Assembly: GCA_947095535.1 (NCBI GenBank)
Contig: OX352772.1
Span: 42,427,445-42,491,444, forward strand
Reading direction: 5' to 3'
Length of the DNA stretch: 64,000 nt
Source: Poecilobothrus nobilitatus
Taxonomy: Eukaryota; Arthropoda; Insecta; Diptera; Dolichopodidae
Shown here: positions 46,787-59,934 of the stretch, in pieces
How the letters are laid out: each line of letters starts with the position of its first letter
How positions within the stretch are numbered: the first letter of the stretch is position 1
Program-made: the position numbers and the translations under genes
The notes under the pieces: model-generated
Seen by the model: only the letters and a program-made list of their open reading frames with translations
Told to the model about the DNA's origin: nothing
Databases searched by the model: none

Positions 46787-47870
46787 TTAATTTTAATATA
46801 AATTTATTTTATTCAATATATACCCTATGTATATAAGTACTTCTCTTTACCCAAAATTTATTATGAAATATTTTTTAATTATGATAATGTCCTTTTTGAA
46901 AAGCCTTTGTTTTTTCATTACTTGGTTTTTTTTCTGTGAAGTACAAGATTATTAGAATTTCAAAATAAAATTTGAAGGACATTTTGGTTATTTTGAAATA
47001 TTTTTGTTTTAAAATGATAACAAAGTGATGTTATCATTGCGCTTACAACGAGGCGGGCATTGGGTCACCACCTTTACTTTTGTTCTATTTTTCTTTATTG
47101 TAAGATAATTTATATAAAAATAATTAGTTAATTAATATTATTATTCTCTGTTTAATTTTTTTTTTTATCGGTTAGGTATAATCGTCTAAGTTAAAAAACC
47201 ACAGTATAAATAATATAATTTTTTAGTTACTTTTGTAAAAATTTATAATTGTACATACTCACTTATTTATTTTACCTTTAAAACTTTATTAGCCAAACAT
47301 GTACATCATATTTAATCAATTTTCTTTTATTTTAATTTTTATAATTTTTATAATTTTTCAAAACAAAAAAAGGGAGGATAATTATTTTGCATCTGTTATA
47401 TTCTTAACAATTTAAATTGTGACACTTTTATTTAAAAAATTATATTATGTACATATATATTTTTGTTAAATCCAACAAGTTATATGTTATAATGCAAAAA
47501 AATAAAAAAAATACATCATTATTTAAATAAATTACATTACTTAAATAAATATTTATTAATATTTTTTAATTTTAATTTAGGTTTGATCAAATAATAGAGG
47601 AATTGGATATTCTTTTTTAAAAAAAATTTGTGGTATTATTACCGCATCTTAATTCATCTCATCTTACATTTTTTTATTTTCGTTTTTGTTTTTTTTGTTG
47701 GTTTTGAAAGTAAAAGTGTTTTATACAAACCTGTCAATATTGAAGCCATAAATAATAATCACGAAAATTCTTCTTCATCGCCACCACCACAACCACCATC
47801 ACCATCAATTGAATCGTCAACATCATCTCCAACACCGTTAACATTATCCTTTACAAATACAATAAGTAAA
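46787..47870 (+). other. Upstream region / 5' UTR of GID4
   Basis: From 47,628 an open frame runs in phase into GID4, but its first 70 residues are a hydrophobic, T-run-derived stretch and then a low-complexity Ser/Pro segment. A possible splice acceptor follows the T-rich tract near 47,710, and another is near 47,580 (TTTAATTTAG). A non-coding upstream exon may exist but was not found. Confidence 0.45.
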
Positions 47871-49796
47871 ATGCCTGTCAGAGATGAAATTATACCACCA
47901 CCACCAGCAAATTCAAAACAAATTGGTGTTGCCAAAACATTATTATATAATGGTTCAAAATTTCAAGGATTTCAACGTTCCAAAGGGAATTCATACGATG
48001 TAGAAGTTGTATTACAGGTACGTAAATTTTACACTGTTGAAAAATGTATGTATATATAGGCTTAAAACAATAATAACAAAAAAAAAAATAGAATTTAAGT
48101 AAGACAAAAATTTATAACAGTGCTTTTTATCAGATTTTTTGTTAAATAAAAATAAATAATATCTTTTTTTAGATTTTAGTCAGATTTTTTTTTTTCTTGT
48201 TTTTGAAAAATATAATCCTTATTACATTTATCTAACGGTTTTTGTTATTAATTGGTATCTAGTCTTGAAAATAAAAATTCTACAATTATAAATAATCTTC
48301 TAATATATAATAATTATATATACATATACATGAGAAACCAAAATTTTGCAAAACATCTGGATCTTCTGATTACTTAAATCTAAAAACTTGTCATTGTGGC
48401 AGAATAATTATACCTAGTACAGAACAATCTTACGCTGAAAATAAGAATAACCATAAGTACATATTATTCTGTATGTACTTACTTCAAAATAAATTTTTGT
48501 TTTTAATCTTCATTCAAGAACTATGAGAGCTAAAAAATTAAAAATTCAAATTTTTGAGTTTTTGAAAGATGTCCTTGCACATTTTTAAAGATAAATGGCA
48601 AAAGTTTGGATATATTTTGACAAAATATGTTAAAAATAAAGTGGCTCTACATTTATCCCAATTTCCTTTAAAAAAAAACAATTCTGAGAAAACATAATTT
48701 TAAATTTTGTTTTATTTCTGAAAAGTTTTTTGCAACAAAATCTATCTAACGTAAAATCTCTATCTAAAGCAATTATATGTTAACGTTGTAGAAATGACAT
48801 TTTAAAACTTTAGGGCCATATTGAGACCTCTTGCTAAATTTGACACAATTCCCACTATTTTTCCCTCCGTAAATCGATTTACTGCAATGGGTTAATTTGT
48901 TGTAAACTAATAGATAAATTTAGCTTCTTTCGCATAGAAAACTTTTCTGTAAAGTTTGAATTCAATTGTTTAAATAGTTGAGACATGATAACAAAAAGGG
49001 GAAAAATATTTAAATAAATTCTTAAACATTTGTTTTAGAAACATCTTGTTCGAATGGAATAAGAATAAACTTAAAAATACAAAAATAGGATAACGAAAAG
49101 TCGAACGAAAGTTTCAAATAAGCCTGCGTACGGTAATGAGTTAACGAAATTTGACAAAAATTTGTTATGGACACTATTTAAAGCTATTGTAACTAAAATG
49201 CAAAATTTAATATAATATGCGCTTATAATTGTTTTAAGAATCGACTTGCCGTAATGGGTTAATGATTTATTGATTCAGTGAATTTCTTTGGTAAGAAACA
49301 GTGCGTTTAGAAATTTGATTTCAATCGGTGGAATTGTTTAAATGAAGATCGAAAAGATAAAAATCTTAGAATAATAGACCAAAAGACTGCAACACGTTAA
49401 AGGTAATTCAACAAAAATTTTCTCAGGCGTTCTTCAAGAACGTTTTATTAAAGTCGCCTGAAAAATTGAACATTAATATCTTGAATTTTGGACTACATAT
49501 GTGCAAGGTTTAAAATAGTCAGAACAATAATAAAACGAAAAACCGATAATCAACTCTTATGATAATGTCTCAATTATGATCATCTTCAGGCCACAGGAAG
49601 TCTTTTTGTAAAATTTTGTTTCACTCATGTGAGTGATTCTAAAGTGATAAGCGAACAAATAATTCAAAAAATTTTCTGTTGTATATACTTATGTGAATAA
49701 ATTATTTCGACTTTATAATTTCTTTAGAATAAGATAAATATGTAATTTTAATTAAAAATTTAATTTAAAACAACTTTTCCTATAATTATTTATACA

Positions 49797-49843
<47 letters not shown>

Positions 49844-52800
49844 ATATAAATTGCATGAATAACAATGTATGACAACTGTTTTCATTTAATTTGACATACA
49901 TATTTTATCTCACCACACATTTTTTTTATAGAAAAAATTTCCTTGAAATTGTCAGTAGCTGTATGAACTACGAACCTATGATTTAAAATAGAATAAATTA
50001 TAAAATTATTGTCTAATTTATTTTTAAAACTATATACGCAATTTTTTTTTATTTATTTATTTTTATTTTAATTATTTATGTATGTTAGTTAATTATTATT
50101 TATTTTCATTATGCTAAATTTAAACACCTTTTTTTATTCTCTTTTTCTCTATACATATTTCTATCAAAGTATCTATAGTATTATTTTTGTATGATGTAGT
50201 ATGATGTAGATTAAACCACATGTACTGATGTACCTATACTCTAATAGCCAGCTGAGTTCATATAAACAATAGATTATATAAATTGTATTAAAATTGTATG
50301 AAAAATTAAAAAAAAAAAAAAAAATAAAAAAATAAAAAAAAAAAAAAATTGACAAAGAAGTGGAAATCAGAAATACGTAGTGATTATAATTTTTATTTCG
50401 AAATTTTTTTTAATTTTCTTAATGTTTTCGTTTTGTTAAATTTTTATTAAAGACTACAAAATAATATTGCATAGTAAAAAAGTACTGAAAAACTTAAAAA
50501 AAAAAAAAATTTTTTGTTAAAAGTGTTTTATAAATTGTTATCTTATCACTGTAATTAGGTAATAGTTTTTTTCTTTTTAACTGATAATTGATAATATCCC
50601 TATTGCATGTATTCAGATTTAAAATTAAAAGTTTGCATTAAGAATGATTTAATCTAAATTTTTTAGAGAAACAAAATGAACATTTTCCATTATAAAAATA
50701 ATATTTTAATAATTATAATTCTAACATAAAAACGAAAGATATTGAGAAATATTAGTATATAGAGTTATATAAGTGCATAAGTATGTATGTATGTACAAAC
50801 CTATACATGTAATACCTATATGTACTTATATAGATAGAATAAAAAAAAAAATGTTTTCCATTTTTTTTTTTTTTTACTACGGAATGTAACTGACATAATT
50901 TTTTTAACAATCCAAACAGCCAACTTATCTGAACGATATACATACATGCATAAAGTAATACATATAGAGTAATACACATACAGAGTAATACATATTATTT
51001 GTAAATTTTCAGAGTAAAAGAAAAAGGTTAAATATAAGCACTTATATTATAGTCATTATGACGTATCTTTTCAATTAAGATAATTACTGTCAAGTTATAA
51101 AGTTCGCTCTTAAGTGTAATAGAGATTCGTATTAGAAGCGTATTAAATCTTGGCTATATTTTAAATCTTACAGAAATTTTGCCCGTTGTAAAAGATTAAT
51201 TGTTGTCCTTTAATAAAACACATCTTGAAAAACATCGGAGAAAATTTATGTTGAACTCTTTTAATATGTTGAAGTGTTTCGACCATCTGGACCTATTATT
51301 TTTAAAATCTTTCATATTAAGTAATTTATTTAAAAACTTTAATTTCTGTTTATTTCTGTAAGGTGCATAAAACAAAAAAAAAAAACTAAAAAATAATTTT
51401 TTTTTTGTAAAACACGTGTAACTTTTTTTTTTTTTTTTTGTTTTTGTTCTATAAAATTTACACAAGGTTAAACTGTCTTTATAAGAAAAATTGGCAAATC
51501 TTATTTATAAAATTTTTAATTAATGATTGTCTGAAAATATCATCTGAATAATTCAAAATTACAATATTATTTAGATGAAATTAGGTACAATTTACAATAC
51601 TTTTTCTTTTGACACGGGTTTGACAATTTTATTTTTATTTTTTTTTTATTTTTTTTTTTTAAGATATGTAATTCTCAATAAGATATTTTGTTGACAATTC
51701 TATTTTTAAATAAATCATTTCATCATATTTGGACATTATTTGATATGGTTTAATTTCCCTATCAAAAAATGACGAAACTATTTAACCTTCAATTCTTTTT
51801 AATTCGTTTTTATTATATTTTTTGTTTTTATTTTGCTTATTTATTTATTTATTTTTTTTTTGTTTTTTTTTTTTGTCTAATGTTTTATAGAAAAAATTTC
51901 GAAATTTTGGGTCTCTTCAAAAAAAAAAAAAATCCAAATAAAATTTTGATTTTATGATTCAATATTCAAGAAAAAAAAAACAAAATTCATTTAAAAATAA
52001 TGAAATTTTCGAAATACATAATTTTTCAATTGATTTTTAATATAGATAAAAACTTTTAAGAATGAGAATTAAGAGATTGAGAGGGAAAGAGGCAAAAGAA
52101 TATGATGAAAATATATTGATTTGATATTATTTTATGTACTTTTTGTTTTTGTTTTTTTTTAAATATATTTCTGGATTTATGACCATTACGTACTGCAACT
52201 TATTTTTAGTTATGTAGGCGCTACTTTTTATATTTCAAAATCTTAAATAGGAATATTGTGTTATTATGTTTAAAGTTATTAAAAATATGAAGTTTTTATT
52301 TATATTTTAAACTAATTTTCCTTCATATAAAGTTTGATTGGAATAAATGTTTTTTTTTTCTGTTTTATTGTTGTTGTTTTTAAAAAGTGAAATAGTGTTA
52401 CGTGCACTTTGACATTTCGAACTTTTCAAAAATTAAATTCATTGATCTAAATAACTCAATACAACATGAATCTACCTACTTTTTTTTTACCATTATGAAA
52501 ACTTATAATGATACAGTTTCGATCACAAAGGTTCTTTATCAATGGTTCTTTATTGTGGGTTACTAATGGTTTAGCAAATGAAGTTTGCTAAAACAAATAA
52601 AGACCCTCTATTCTAAATTTCATCGTAGAGCTAAGTCGTAGAGAATCTACGAAAAAGCGATTCTCAATTCCTAAAAAAGTTTTTTTTCGAAGTTTCGTAA
52701 CATAACAATTTTCAATTCCAGCGTAATGTAAAATAATTGTCAAAAGTCTACGACAGAAATATTCATTCGTAGTAGTGCCTTTGTTTAGTTTTCTTTGCAA

Positions 52801-55059
52801 TTTTATTTAAACTACATAACTATTTGTTTTTGTTTTAATAAAAATTTTTTTTATTTACTAACAACCACTACTTTGAATAAAAATATTTGAAATCGTTTGT
52901 TTTAAAAATTCAAAACATCTGATTTTCAAATTTCAAAACGTATAAGAAAGAAGAGTTAAAAATAGTACTTCGTATCGTAGTTAATTTTTCGTAGACATTT
53001 CACGATGGAATTTAGAATAAGGGTGATAGATATTATTGAATTTCGAATATTTTTGTTCTTTTTTTAGTAAATTTTTCAAAAATTTCCTGTATTAGTTTCT
53101 TTATCTCTCTGTTTACAAACATTGTACATAGTTTAAGATGGAGAAATAAACTTTTAACTATGGATGATAGGGTGGCATTAAGAAAATAATTTTGTAGAGA
53201 TCTGTTTTATGTAAGCTCACCTATTACAGTCCACGGAGTGATATCCTTCAAAATTGCAAAAATCCCTATTTATATTTCAAGCTCTGATCGTTACGTAAAA
53301 CTAAAATTTTGCCTAATTTTTGTTGCTCTATATCTGGAACGCTATTATTTAGAAACTTGAGAGAAGGGCAATATTTAAGAATAAACATAAGATTTTAGAA
53401 TCTTCATAAATAAAAATTGTATTTGTCCCTTTTTTAAGAGCTATATTAGCAGTCAAAAATTAAAAAATGACTAATTTTGGACACTTTCTGATTTGTTTGA
53501 ATTAAAGTGAAGAAAACTAAAGCTCCAATATTGTATTTTTACATACATATATTAACTAATGTAATTAATTAAGAAAAGCAGTTACATCTCCTGGATTTTC
53601 ACACTTTCATCTAACATAACATATTCTAAAAAAATTAAAAAATTGTACAATAGTAGTCACAATATTAAACTGTTTCTGCCTATTTGAAACATGCACTTTT
53701 AAAAAATTTTGTTGTTACATACTGCATTGCTTCTATCTAGTCTAAATATATTAATTTGTTTTTATGATTTATTTGTTTAAATATTTTTTAAAATTAAAAT
53801 TAATTAATTAGTTTTTTATTCTTTATTTTTTTTGTAGCATGTTGATATTGAGAACTCATTTTTATGTGGTTATCTTAAAATAAATGGTTTAACATATGAA
53901 TTTCCAACATTAACAACATTTTTTGATGGAGAAATTATATCAAAAAAATATCCATTTTTAACACGTAAATGGGAAGCTGATGAATCTGTTGATGCTGGTC
54001 ATTGGGTATGTAAATTATATAAGAAATATATTATACAATTTATAATTTTTATTTTTATTAATATTAATATTATTTATTTTTTTTTCATTTCCTTTTAGGG
54101 AAAATTCGAAGCTTTCGAAGAAAATTATTTGCACACATTTAATTCTGATAATTTTGATTATGATAGTTTAGCCAAAAGTGATTATGTTTTTATGAGATGG
54201 AAAGAACATTTTTTGGTAAGATTAAAAAATACAAATAAATTTAAAAGAAATATAAACATACATATACCTATTTATTTTAAGTTTTTTAAATTTATAGTTT
54301 ACAACTATAAATTACTTAGTTATAATATTAATACTTATAAGAACTTTAATACTTTTATGACAATATTATGGCTTTTTCCTGTACCTATTATAAAAGAGAT
54401 TATTAAAAGAAAAATTTCAATTTTTATTTTAAATTGTAAATAGAGTTAAAAAATGGACATACATAACACAATTTTATTTTTCCTTTAATCTGATGATTTT
54501 ATGTTATTTACGATTTATGTTTTGGTTTACTGTATTGTTACTTTAAAAAAAAGGGGCATTAGGAAAAGGCTGCTTGAAATCGAATCTTCTGCTAGAACCC
54601 TTATATTTCCTGTTTCAATTAAATTGATGCCTATTTATTTCTGAGGCAAATCTTTAATAATATGAGGACAGGTAACTTACATGGCTTTCAAATAAATATA
54701 GGTTGGTCTACCTATGCCGTTTGTTTAAAACTGTTGCTCTCCCGAAAATATTTTCAATGAATGCTTTTTCAATTAAAATATTGTTGGTTTTAGTCTCTTT
54801 TTATTTTTAAATTGATACAGTGCCATTCAGTTGTTTTTCAGTTAAGATCTATTAAAAATTTATTTATCATTTTTAGGTGCCAGATCATACAATCAAAGAT
54901 ATTAATGGAGCATCATTTGCTGGTTTTTATTATATATGTTTTACAAAATCAAAAGGTAAAATGGAAGGCTATTATTATCATAAATCATCAGAATTATATC
55001 AATCAATTGAATTAAATCATGTACCGGAAAGTTGTATTGAAGTTTATGAATTTAGATAA
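47871..55059 (+). CDS. GID4: GID4, substrate receptor of the CTLH/GID E3 ubiquitin ligase (four exons)
   Basis: GID4 is the receptor of the multi-subunit GID/CTLH ubiquitin ligase and binds proteins with N-terminal proline (Pro/N-degron); in yeast it removes gluconeogenic enzymes. Exons: 47871-48017, 53838-54005, 54099-54215, 54877-55059; all joins phase 0; 204 aa from the conserved start MPVR, which matches an internal methionine in the longer human protein. The conserved beta-barrel follows: [98 protein letters not shown] and [14 protein letters not shown], ending VYEFR as in other species. An in-frame upstream ORF from 47,628 could add 81 residues (Pro/Ser-rich), as vertebrates have a variable N-terminus; I prefer the conserved start. 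Intron 1 is ~5.8 kb and rich in repeats; the other introns are 93 and 661 nt. Confidence 0.97.
49797..49848. repeat. (TATATG)n microsatellite
   Basis: About seven uninterrupted TATATG/TATGTA units running into TATATATA. Likely polymorphic. Confidence 0.95.
53080..53740 (+). repeat. Interspersed repeat family F, copy 2 (in GID4 intron 1)
   Basis: The order of blocks matches 45.78-46.59 kb: CTGTATTAGTTTC; a CTCTGTTTACAAA step; AACTTTTAACTATGGATGAT; TATCTGGAACGCTATTATTT; AAACTTGAGAGAAGGGCAAT; and the end ATGCACTTTTAAAAA. It is more diverged and has no coding capacity. Confidence 0.6.
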
Positions 55060-55160
55060 ATTAATCAAGTTTTATTTTATTTAACTTTTTTTTCTAATTA
55101 AGAATTTTTATTTTTAATATTAATTATTATAAAATGATAAAAAAAAAAAAAAAAAAATTA

Positions 55161-55166
55161 AATAAA
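55161..55166 (+). promoter_or_regulatory. Candidate poly-A signal of GID4
   Basis: AATAAA about 100 nt past the stop codon, after a run of A. Other AATAAA-like words follow in this A-rich tract, so the exact site is uncertain. Confidence 0.5.
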
Positions 55167-56238
55167 ATGCAAAACAAAATTCCACTATTTTGATAAAATA
55201 AAATTAAAAAAAAATTTTTTTTTTTGGTGAATTTTTTGGCCAATTAAATTTCATACAAACAAAATAATGAACAATTCTTGTATACATAATATTATACATA
55301 ATTAAGGTGGAATTATGTTTGGCATATATAAATATATATATATAATAATATATATTTAAATTAAAATAACAAAATAATTTTACATAATATATATATGATA
55401 GATATATATATAGACATAATAGATATATATGTATATATATATGTAATTATAAATATATTAATTATTTTTCTATAAGAGAAAATAAAAGAAAAAAACAAAA
55501 ACAAAAAAAAAAACATAAAATTACAAAAACTAATAAAAAAAAAATCTAAATTTATTTTCAAATTATTTTTTCGCGTTATTATTATTAAAAAAAATTTAAT
55601 AAAAAATACTTTGGGAATTTTTTGTATGAAAAAAAAAAAAAAACAAATTAAAATTAGCATATTTTAAAGATTTCATTATATTATTAAACATATAATAAAT
55701 TATATTATTTATTATTAAAATCTTATGAATAGAATTTAGAGTTTTTTTTTTAATTTCTTTTAAAACTTTAAATAATGCAAGACAGATAATATTTTTTTTT
55801 TTATTTTATTACAGAATAATTAAATATTAATTATATGGTTGTCATTTTTTTTTTTATAAATAAATAAAACTTCTTTCTATAAATGAGAAATTAAAAGCTT
55901 TAAAAAATCTTTTTTATTTCCTTAAATAAATCTTTGTTAATAAAAAATCTGTTATTTGAATTTTCAGAAAGGTAAAAAAAAAAAATTTATATATAATGTA
56001 ACTATGTTTTAAATTATACTTAATATATTTTTGATTATGTAAATCAATATCATTTATATGCAATAATTTTTCAATTTAGATTTATAAATTTTTTTTTTTC
56101 CCATCTATAATTATTCCCATTTTTTTTTTTTGTGTTTCTTTAATAAGATTTTCTATACTATTTATAGTTTAAAAAGGTATATATTTATTATTAAGTTATT
56201 AATTCAAAATATATAAATTATATTCAATATAATCAATG
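55167..56238. other. Gene-poor, homopolymer-rich region
   Basis: TATA microsatellites and A/T runs. The 99-codon minus-strand frame at 55,361-55,660 is a Phe/Ile-rich artefact of these runs. Confidence 0.5.
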
Positions 56239-56816
56239 CAGGATTTGCACTCCAAATTCACCCTTTTGCAAATCAAATTCATCCTTTGGCAAATCAAATT
56301 CAACCTTTTGCAAATCAAATTCAACTTTTGTAAATCAAATTAAACCTTTTGCAAATCAAATACATCTGATAATTAAAAATGTTACGATAACTAAATTTTT
56401 TAGTTTAGCAGTTGATTTATCTCTTCCATATGTCAATTGTTATTCCTAAACTAATGATATTTCAAAACTTCAAAAGTAAACACCTTCAAATTTAACAGAA
56501 AATAAGTATTTCAAATTTAATATGTATTTTATAGGTATGTACAAAGAAGAATAAAGACAAAACCATTTTTTTTACAATTAAAAATTAAATTATTTTAACA
56601 ATATGAAAAACTGATATTTAAAATAAATAAAATAATTATTAAACTTTTAATTTATAAAGGTTCTCCTGCAGTAGCTGATGGCAAAAGGTTTAATTTGATT
56701 TACAAAAAGTTGAATTTGATTTGCAAAAGGGTGAATTTGATTTGCCAAAGGTTTAATTTGATTTACAAAAAGTTGAATTTGATTTGCAAAAGGGTGAATT
56801 TCGAGTGCAAACCCTG
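56239..56816. mobile_element. Inverted-repeat element with ~21-bp tandem sub-repeats in both arms, family G
   Basis: The tips are CAGGATTTGCACTC (left) and, complemented, CAGGGTTTGCACTCG (right). Inside each tip are tandem units of about 21 bp of the form CCTTTTGCAAATCAAATTCA: about five in the left arm (to ~56,366) and about six, inverted, in the right arm (from ~56,680). The ~310-bp centre is plain AT-rich DNA. Units alternate between TTTGCAAATC and TTTGTAAATC versions. It looks like a non-autonomous foldback or satellite-armed MITE. An 82-codon frame across the right arm (FANQIQ repeats) is a by-product of the repeats. Confidence 0.85.
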
Positions 56817-58392
56817 TATTATAACTAGAATTCAAAAATAATATTTTTGACAAAATCCGAAAAAAAAAAAATTTATAAATTAGTCGATGATACAAAATAA
56901 CCCTTTTTATTACAAGTCAAAAAAGTACAGAAATTTTGAATTTGTATTCTAAATATAATTAAAAATAACTAAAGATTTTTATATTTCTTCAGATTTTGAA
57001 TTATTATAATATGATATGATATGATATAAATATGAATTATTTTCGATTTTATAATATATTATTTTTACTTTACTTTATATATAATATTTTTAAATATCTG
57101 TTAATTTCACAAATTTAAGATTTAAATATAATATAACAAAAATTATTCATTTCAAAAATAATTCTCAAAGTGAAGAAATTACAATTCTAATTATATTTTT
57201 AATGTATTATATATATATACTTAGATATTTTTTAATAATTGAATATAATATTTTAAAAAGTTTTTAAAAAATTAAAAATTTCTTTTTATTTAAAAATTAA
57301 TGAAAAAAATATTATAAAATGTGGTTAGATAGAATTTATTTATCTGCGATAAATTTAAAAAAAAAAGCAATGAAATATTTTCAAGTACATATTTAAATTA
57401 TGTACATAATATATATCATTTATAATTTTCGTGTTCAAAAATAAATATTTATTAATTTCTTTTTTAAAATGACGTCATACAAAAAAAAAATTTTTTTCTG
57501 ACTTTAATTTAATGCCAAAATTAAAATATCATATTTATTATTTCTCTTTATATATAACTTTCTATTTGGAATGCACTAATCTTCATAATTATACGATTAT
57601 ACTATCAATATAAATATATTATATATATATATGCATATATATATATAAATATATTTTTTTTTTTTTTGAAACTATTAAACTCATGACAATTCTCATTGAT
57701 TTTTTTTTAAATTAAATTTTTTTAATTATTACTTTTATTTTTGATTTGAAATTTAAAATAAAAAATTTTTTAATGCCATATAAATTATTTAAATATTTAA
57801 CTGTAGTGTTAAAATGAGCAAAAATTGTTGCTCTAATATCAACTTAATTCAATTCAATTTTTTTTTTTTTTTTTCTTTAAAATATTTTGCTATTAAAATA
57901 TCTTTAAAATATTCTTTAAAATATTCAAAAAAAATTAAAAAAAAATTTAAATTTAGCAGTTCATTAGAAAACTATTTGCAAGTTTTAATATTATTCTAAT
58001 AACAGCATAAAAATAAAAACAAAAAAATAAAAAAAAACTTTCAATTATAAAAAAAAAAAAAAAACAATTTATTTTTTTTTTTTAGTGCTTAAGAAAATTT
58101 AATTTTAGTCAATACATAAATAAAATACTAAATTAATTTGACTTAAAAAAAAAAAAAAAAAACAAAAACTTATTGAGTGAAACTAAAACCATAAAAAAAA
58201 AATTGTGAAAAAAAATAATAAAAAAAATCAACTTATTGCATACTTAATTTAAGTTTAACTAAAATTTAAAAGTAAATGTACTTGAATTGTCATGTATATG
58301 TTTTATATTTTGAATAAAAAAAATTTTTATTATGTATTAATAAATCGATAATTTTTTTCCGTAAAACATCAGTTCGTATACAATTATATGTA

Positions 58393-58423
<31 letters not shown>

Positions 58424-59930
58424 ATATTTAAATTCAAATTATAATAAAAATTTAATAATAATATGATCAAACATAATTGCATTTCATTGTAAATAAAAAT
58501 TCGATAAAAAAAATTACTGGTTAGACATTTGGATTTTAGGCAATACATTAATTTTACCCACCTAAGACAAAAAAAAAAAAAAAAAAAATTAAATCGATTT
58601 GGTTTGGCTTTTTTAAGTATGTAATATGTTCATAAATTATTGAAATGTATTCATTCATAGCTATGCATATATATCATTTTGAAATTTTTGGTCAAAAATT
58701 AATGTATTTTTTTTTTTTTTTGTTTTATTTTTAAGTTAAGTACATATTTTTTTCATTTAATATATATATACGTATAGAAATATTACTCAATAATAATAAA
58801 TAAATAAACAACAATTTTAAAATTTTTGAAAAAAAAAAAAAAGGATAATACCATATAATACCATAATACATATTATATTCGTACACATATTATATGTAAA
58901 TTAAAAATAATAAATTCATAATATTACAAAAACAAAAAAAAAAAGAAAAACAATAAATTGATTGCTTTACTTTTACTTTAACATTTATTTATTTTCATGA
59001 CTTGAATAAAAAAAAAAAAAAAAAAAATTTAATAAAACGGAAAAAAAAAAAAAAACAAAATTTTTAAAATTAAAATTTTTGTCTTACACTTAAGTGATAT
59101 ATAAATGACATTAAAAGAAAAACTAAAATATTTATAAATATTATTTCGAAAGAAATTGTAAAAAAAAAAAAAAAATAAATAAATAACGTAAATAAAATCA
59201 TTAGTGATAAAAAAAAAAAAATGTTGTGTGAAAATTTGTTTAAAATATTAAAAAAATAATTACATACTTAAAAAAATATTGAAGTTTCAATTTTTTTTTT
59301 TTTTATTTATTAGTTACGAGTATATTAATTTACCACCTTTACCCCTTTATACGAACTGTTTACTTTAATGTAAATGTAAAGTAAACAAATAAGATGCAAA
59401 ATTATATTTTAAATTATCTAATATCTTTACTTCATACTTTATTTGTGTGTTAACACTTTAATTAATATCAGCGCTATAATCCATTAATATAAAACAAAAC
59501 TATAGAGTAGAAAACTCTTTTGGCAGCGAATTTTTTTTATAAGTACAGACCATTTGGTGATATAAATTTAGAAAATTACATTAGAAAATATAAAATTAAA
59601 CTAAAATTTTAACATTTTAATTTATTATTATTTTTTTTAAATATTATTAAATAAAAGCATATAAAAGGGTAAACAAAACATAAAGATTTAAAACTAGACT
59701 AATGTATTTGGGTTGTACACGTTATCTCTTTAATTAAATTAAAAAGTAAAAATTTTAAAAATGCTTAAATAAAATATTTTAATATTTTTTAGATTTATCT
59801 TTGTTATATTTAACTTTTTTTTTATTGACAACGGCTAAGCTTAGACATCAGTAATGACTAGACCATAGGAGAAAGTACATATATAAAACAGTAGTTGTTA
59901 AGTTTTATCACCATATAATCCAGACATGAT
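56817..59930. other. Gene-poor, homopolymer-rich region
   Basis: Very AT-rich DNA with many poly-A/poly-T runs of 12-20 nt (about 58,054; 58,149; 58,569; 59,010; 59,041; 59,160) and TA microsatellites (57,617-57,650; 58,388-58,411). No exon recognised. Confidence 0.5.
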
Positions 59931-59934
59931 GTTC

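Larger units (their letters stand above)
48018..53837 (+). other. GID4 intron 1 (unusually long)
   Basis: 5,820 nt, GT..AG. It is built from AT-rich DNA, the microsatellite at 49.8 kb, pieces similar to repeat family F, a small CAGGCG...CGCCTG hairpin at about 49,424-49,461, and long homopolymer runs (50,308-50,350; 51,420-51,440; 51,640-51,660). No embedded gene was recognised; frames such as 52,588-52,800 (minus) have no domain. Confidence 0.7.

Noticed and set aside
49797..49848. CRISPR-like or satellite array
   Set aside because: Simple hexanucleotide microsatellite. No spacer-separated repeats occur anywhere in this eukaryotic window.
54129..54443. 104-codon frame starting inside GID4 exon 3
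   Set aside because: It is exon 3 read through its donor into the intron; the true donor at 54,216 joins to the exon at 54,877.
55361..55660. 99-codon minus-strand frame rich in Phe and Ile
   Set aside because: Arises from A/T homopolymers and TA microsatellites.
56647..56895. 82-codon frame with repeating FANQIQ units
   Set aside because: By-product of the ~21-bp tandem repeats in the inverted-repeat element. The repeat length of seven codons explains it fully.
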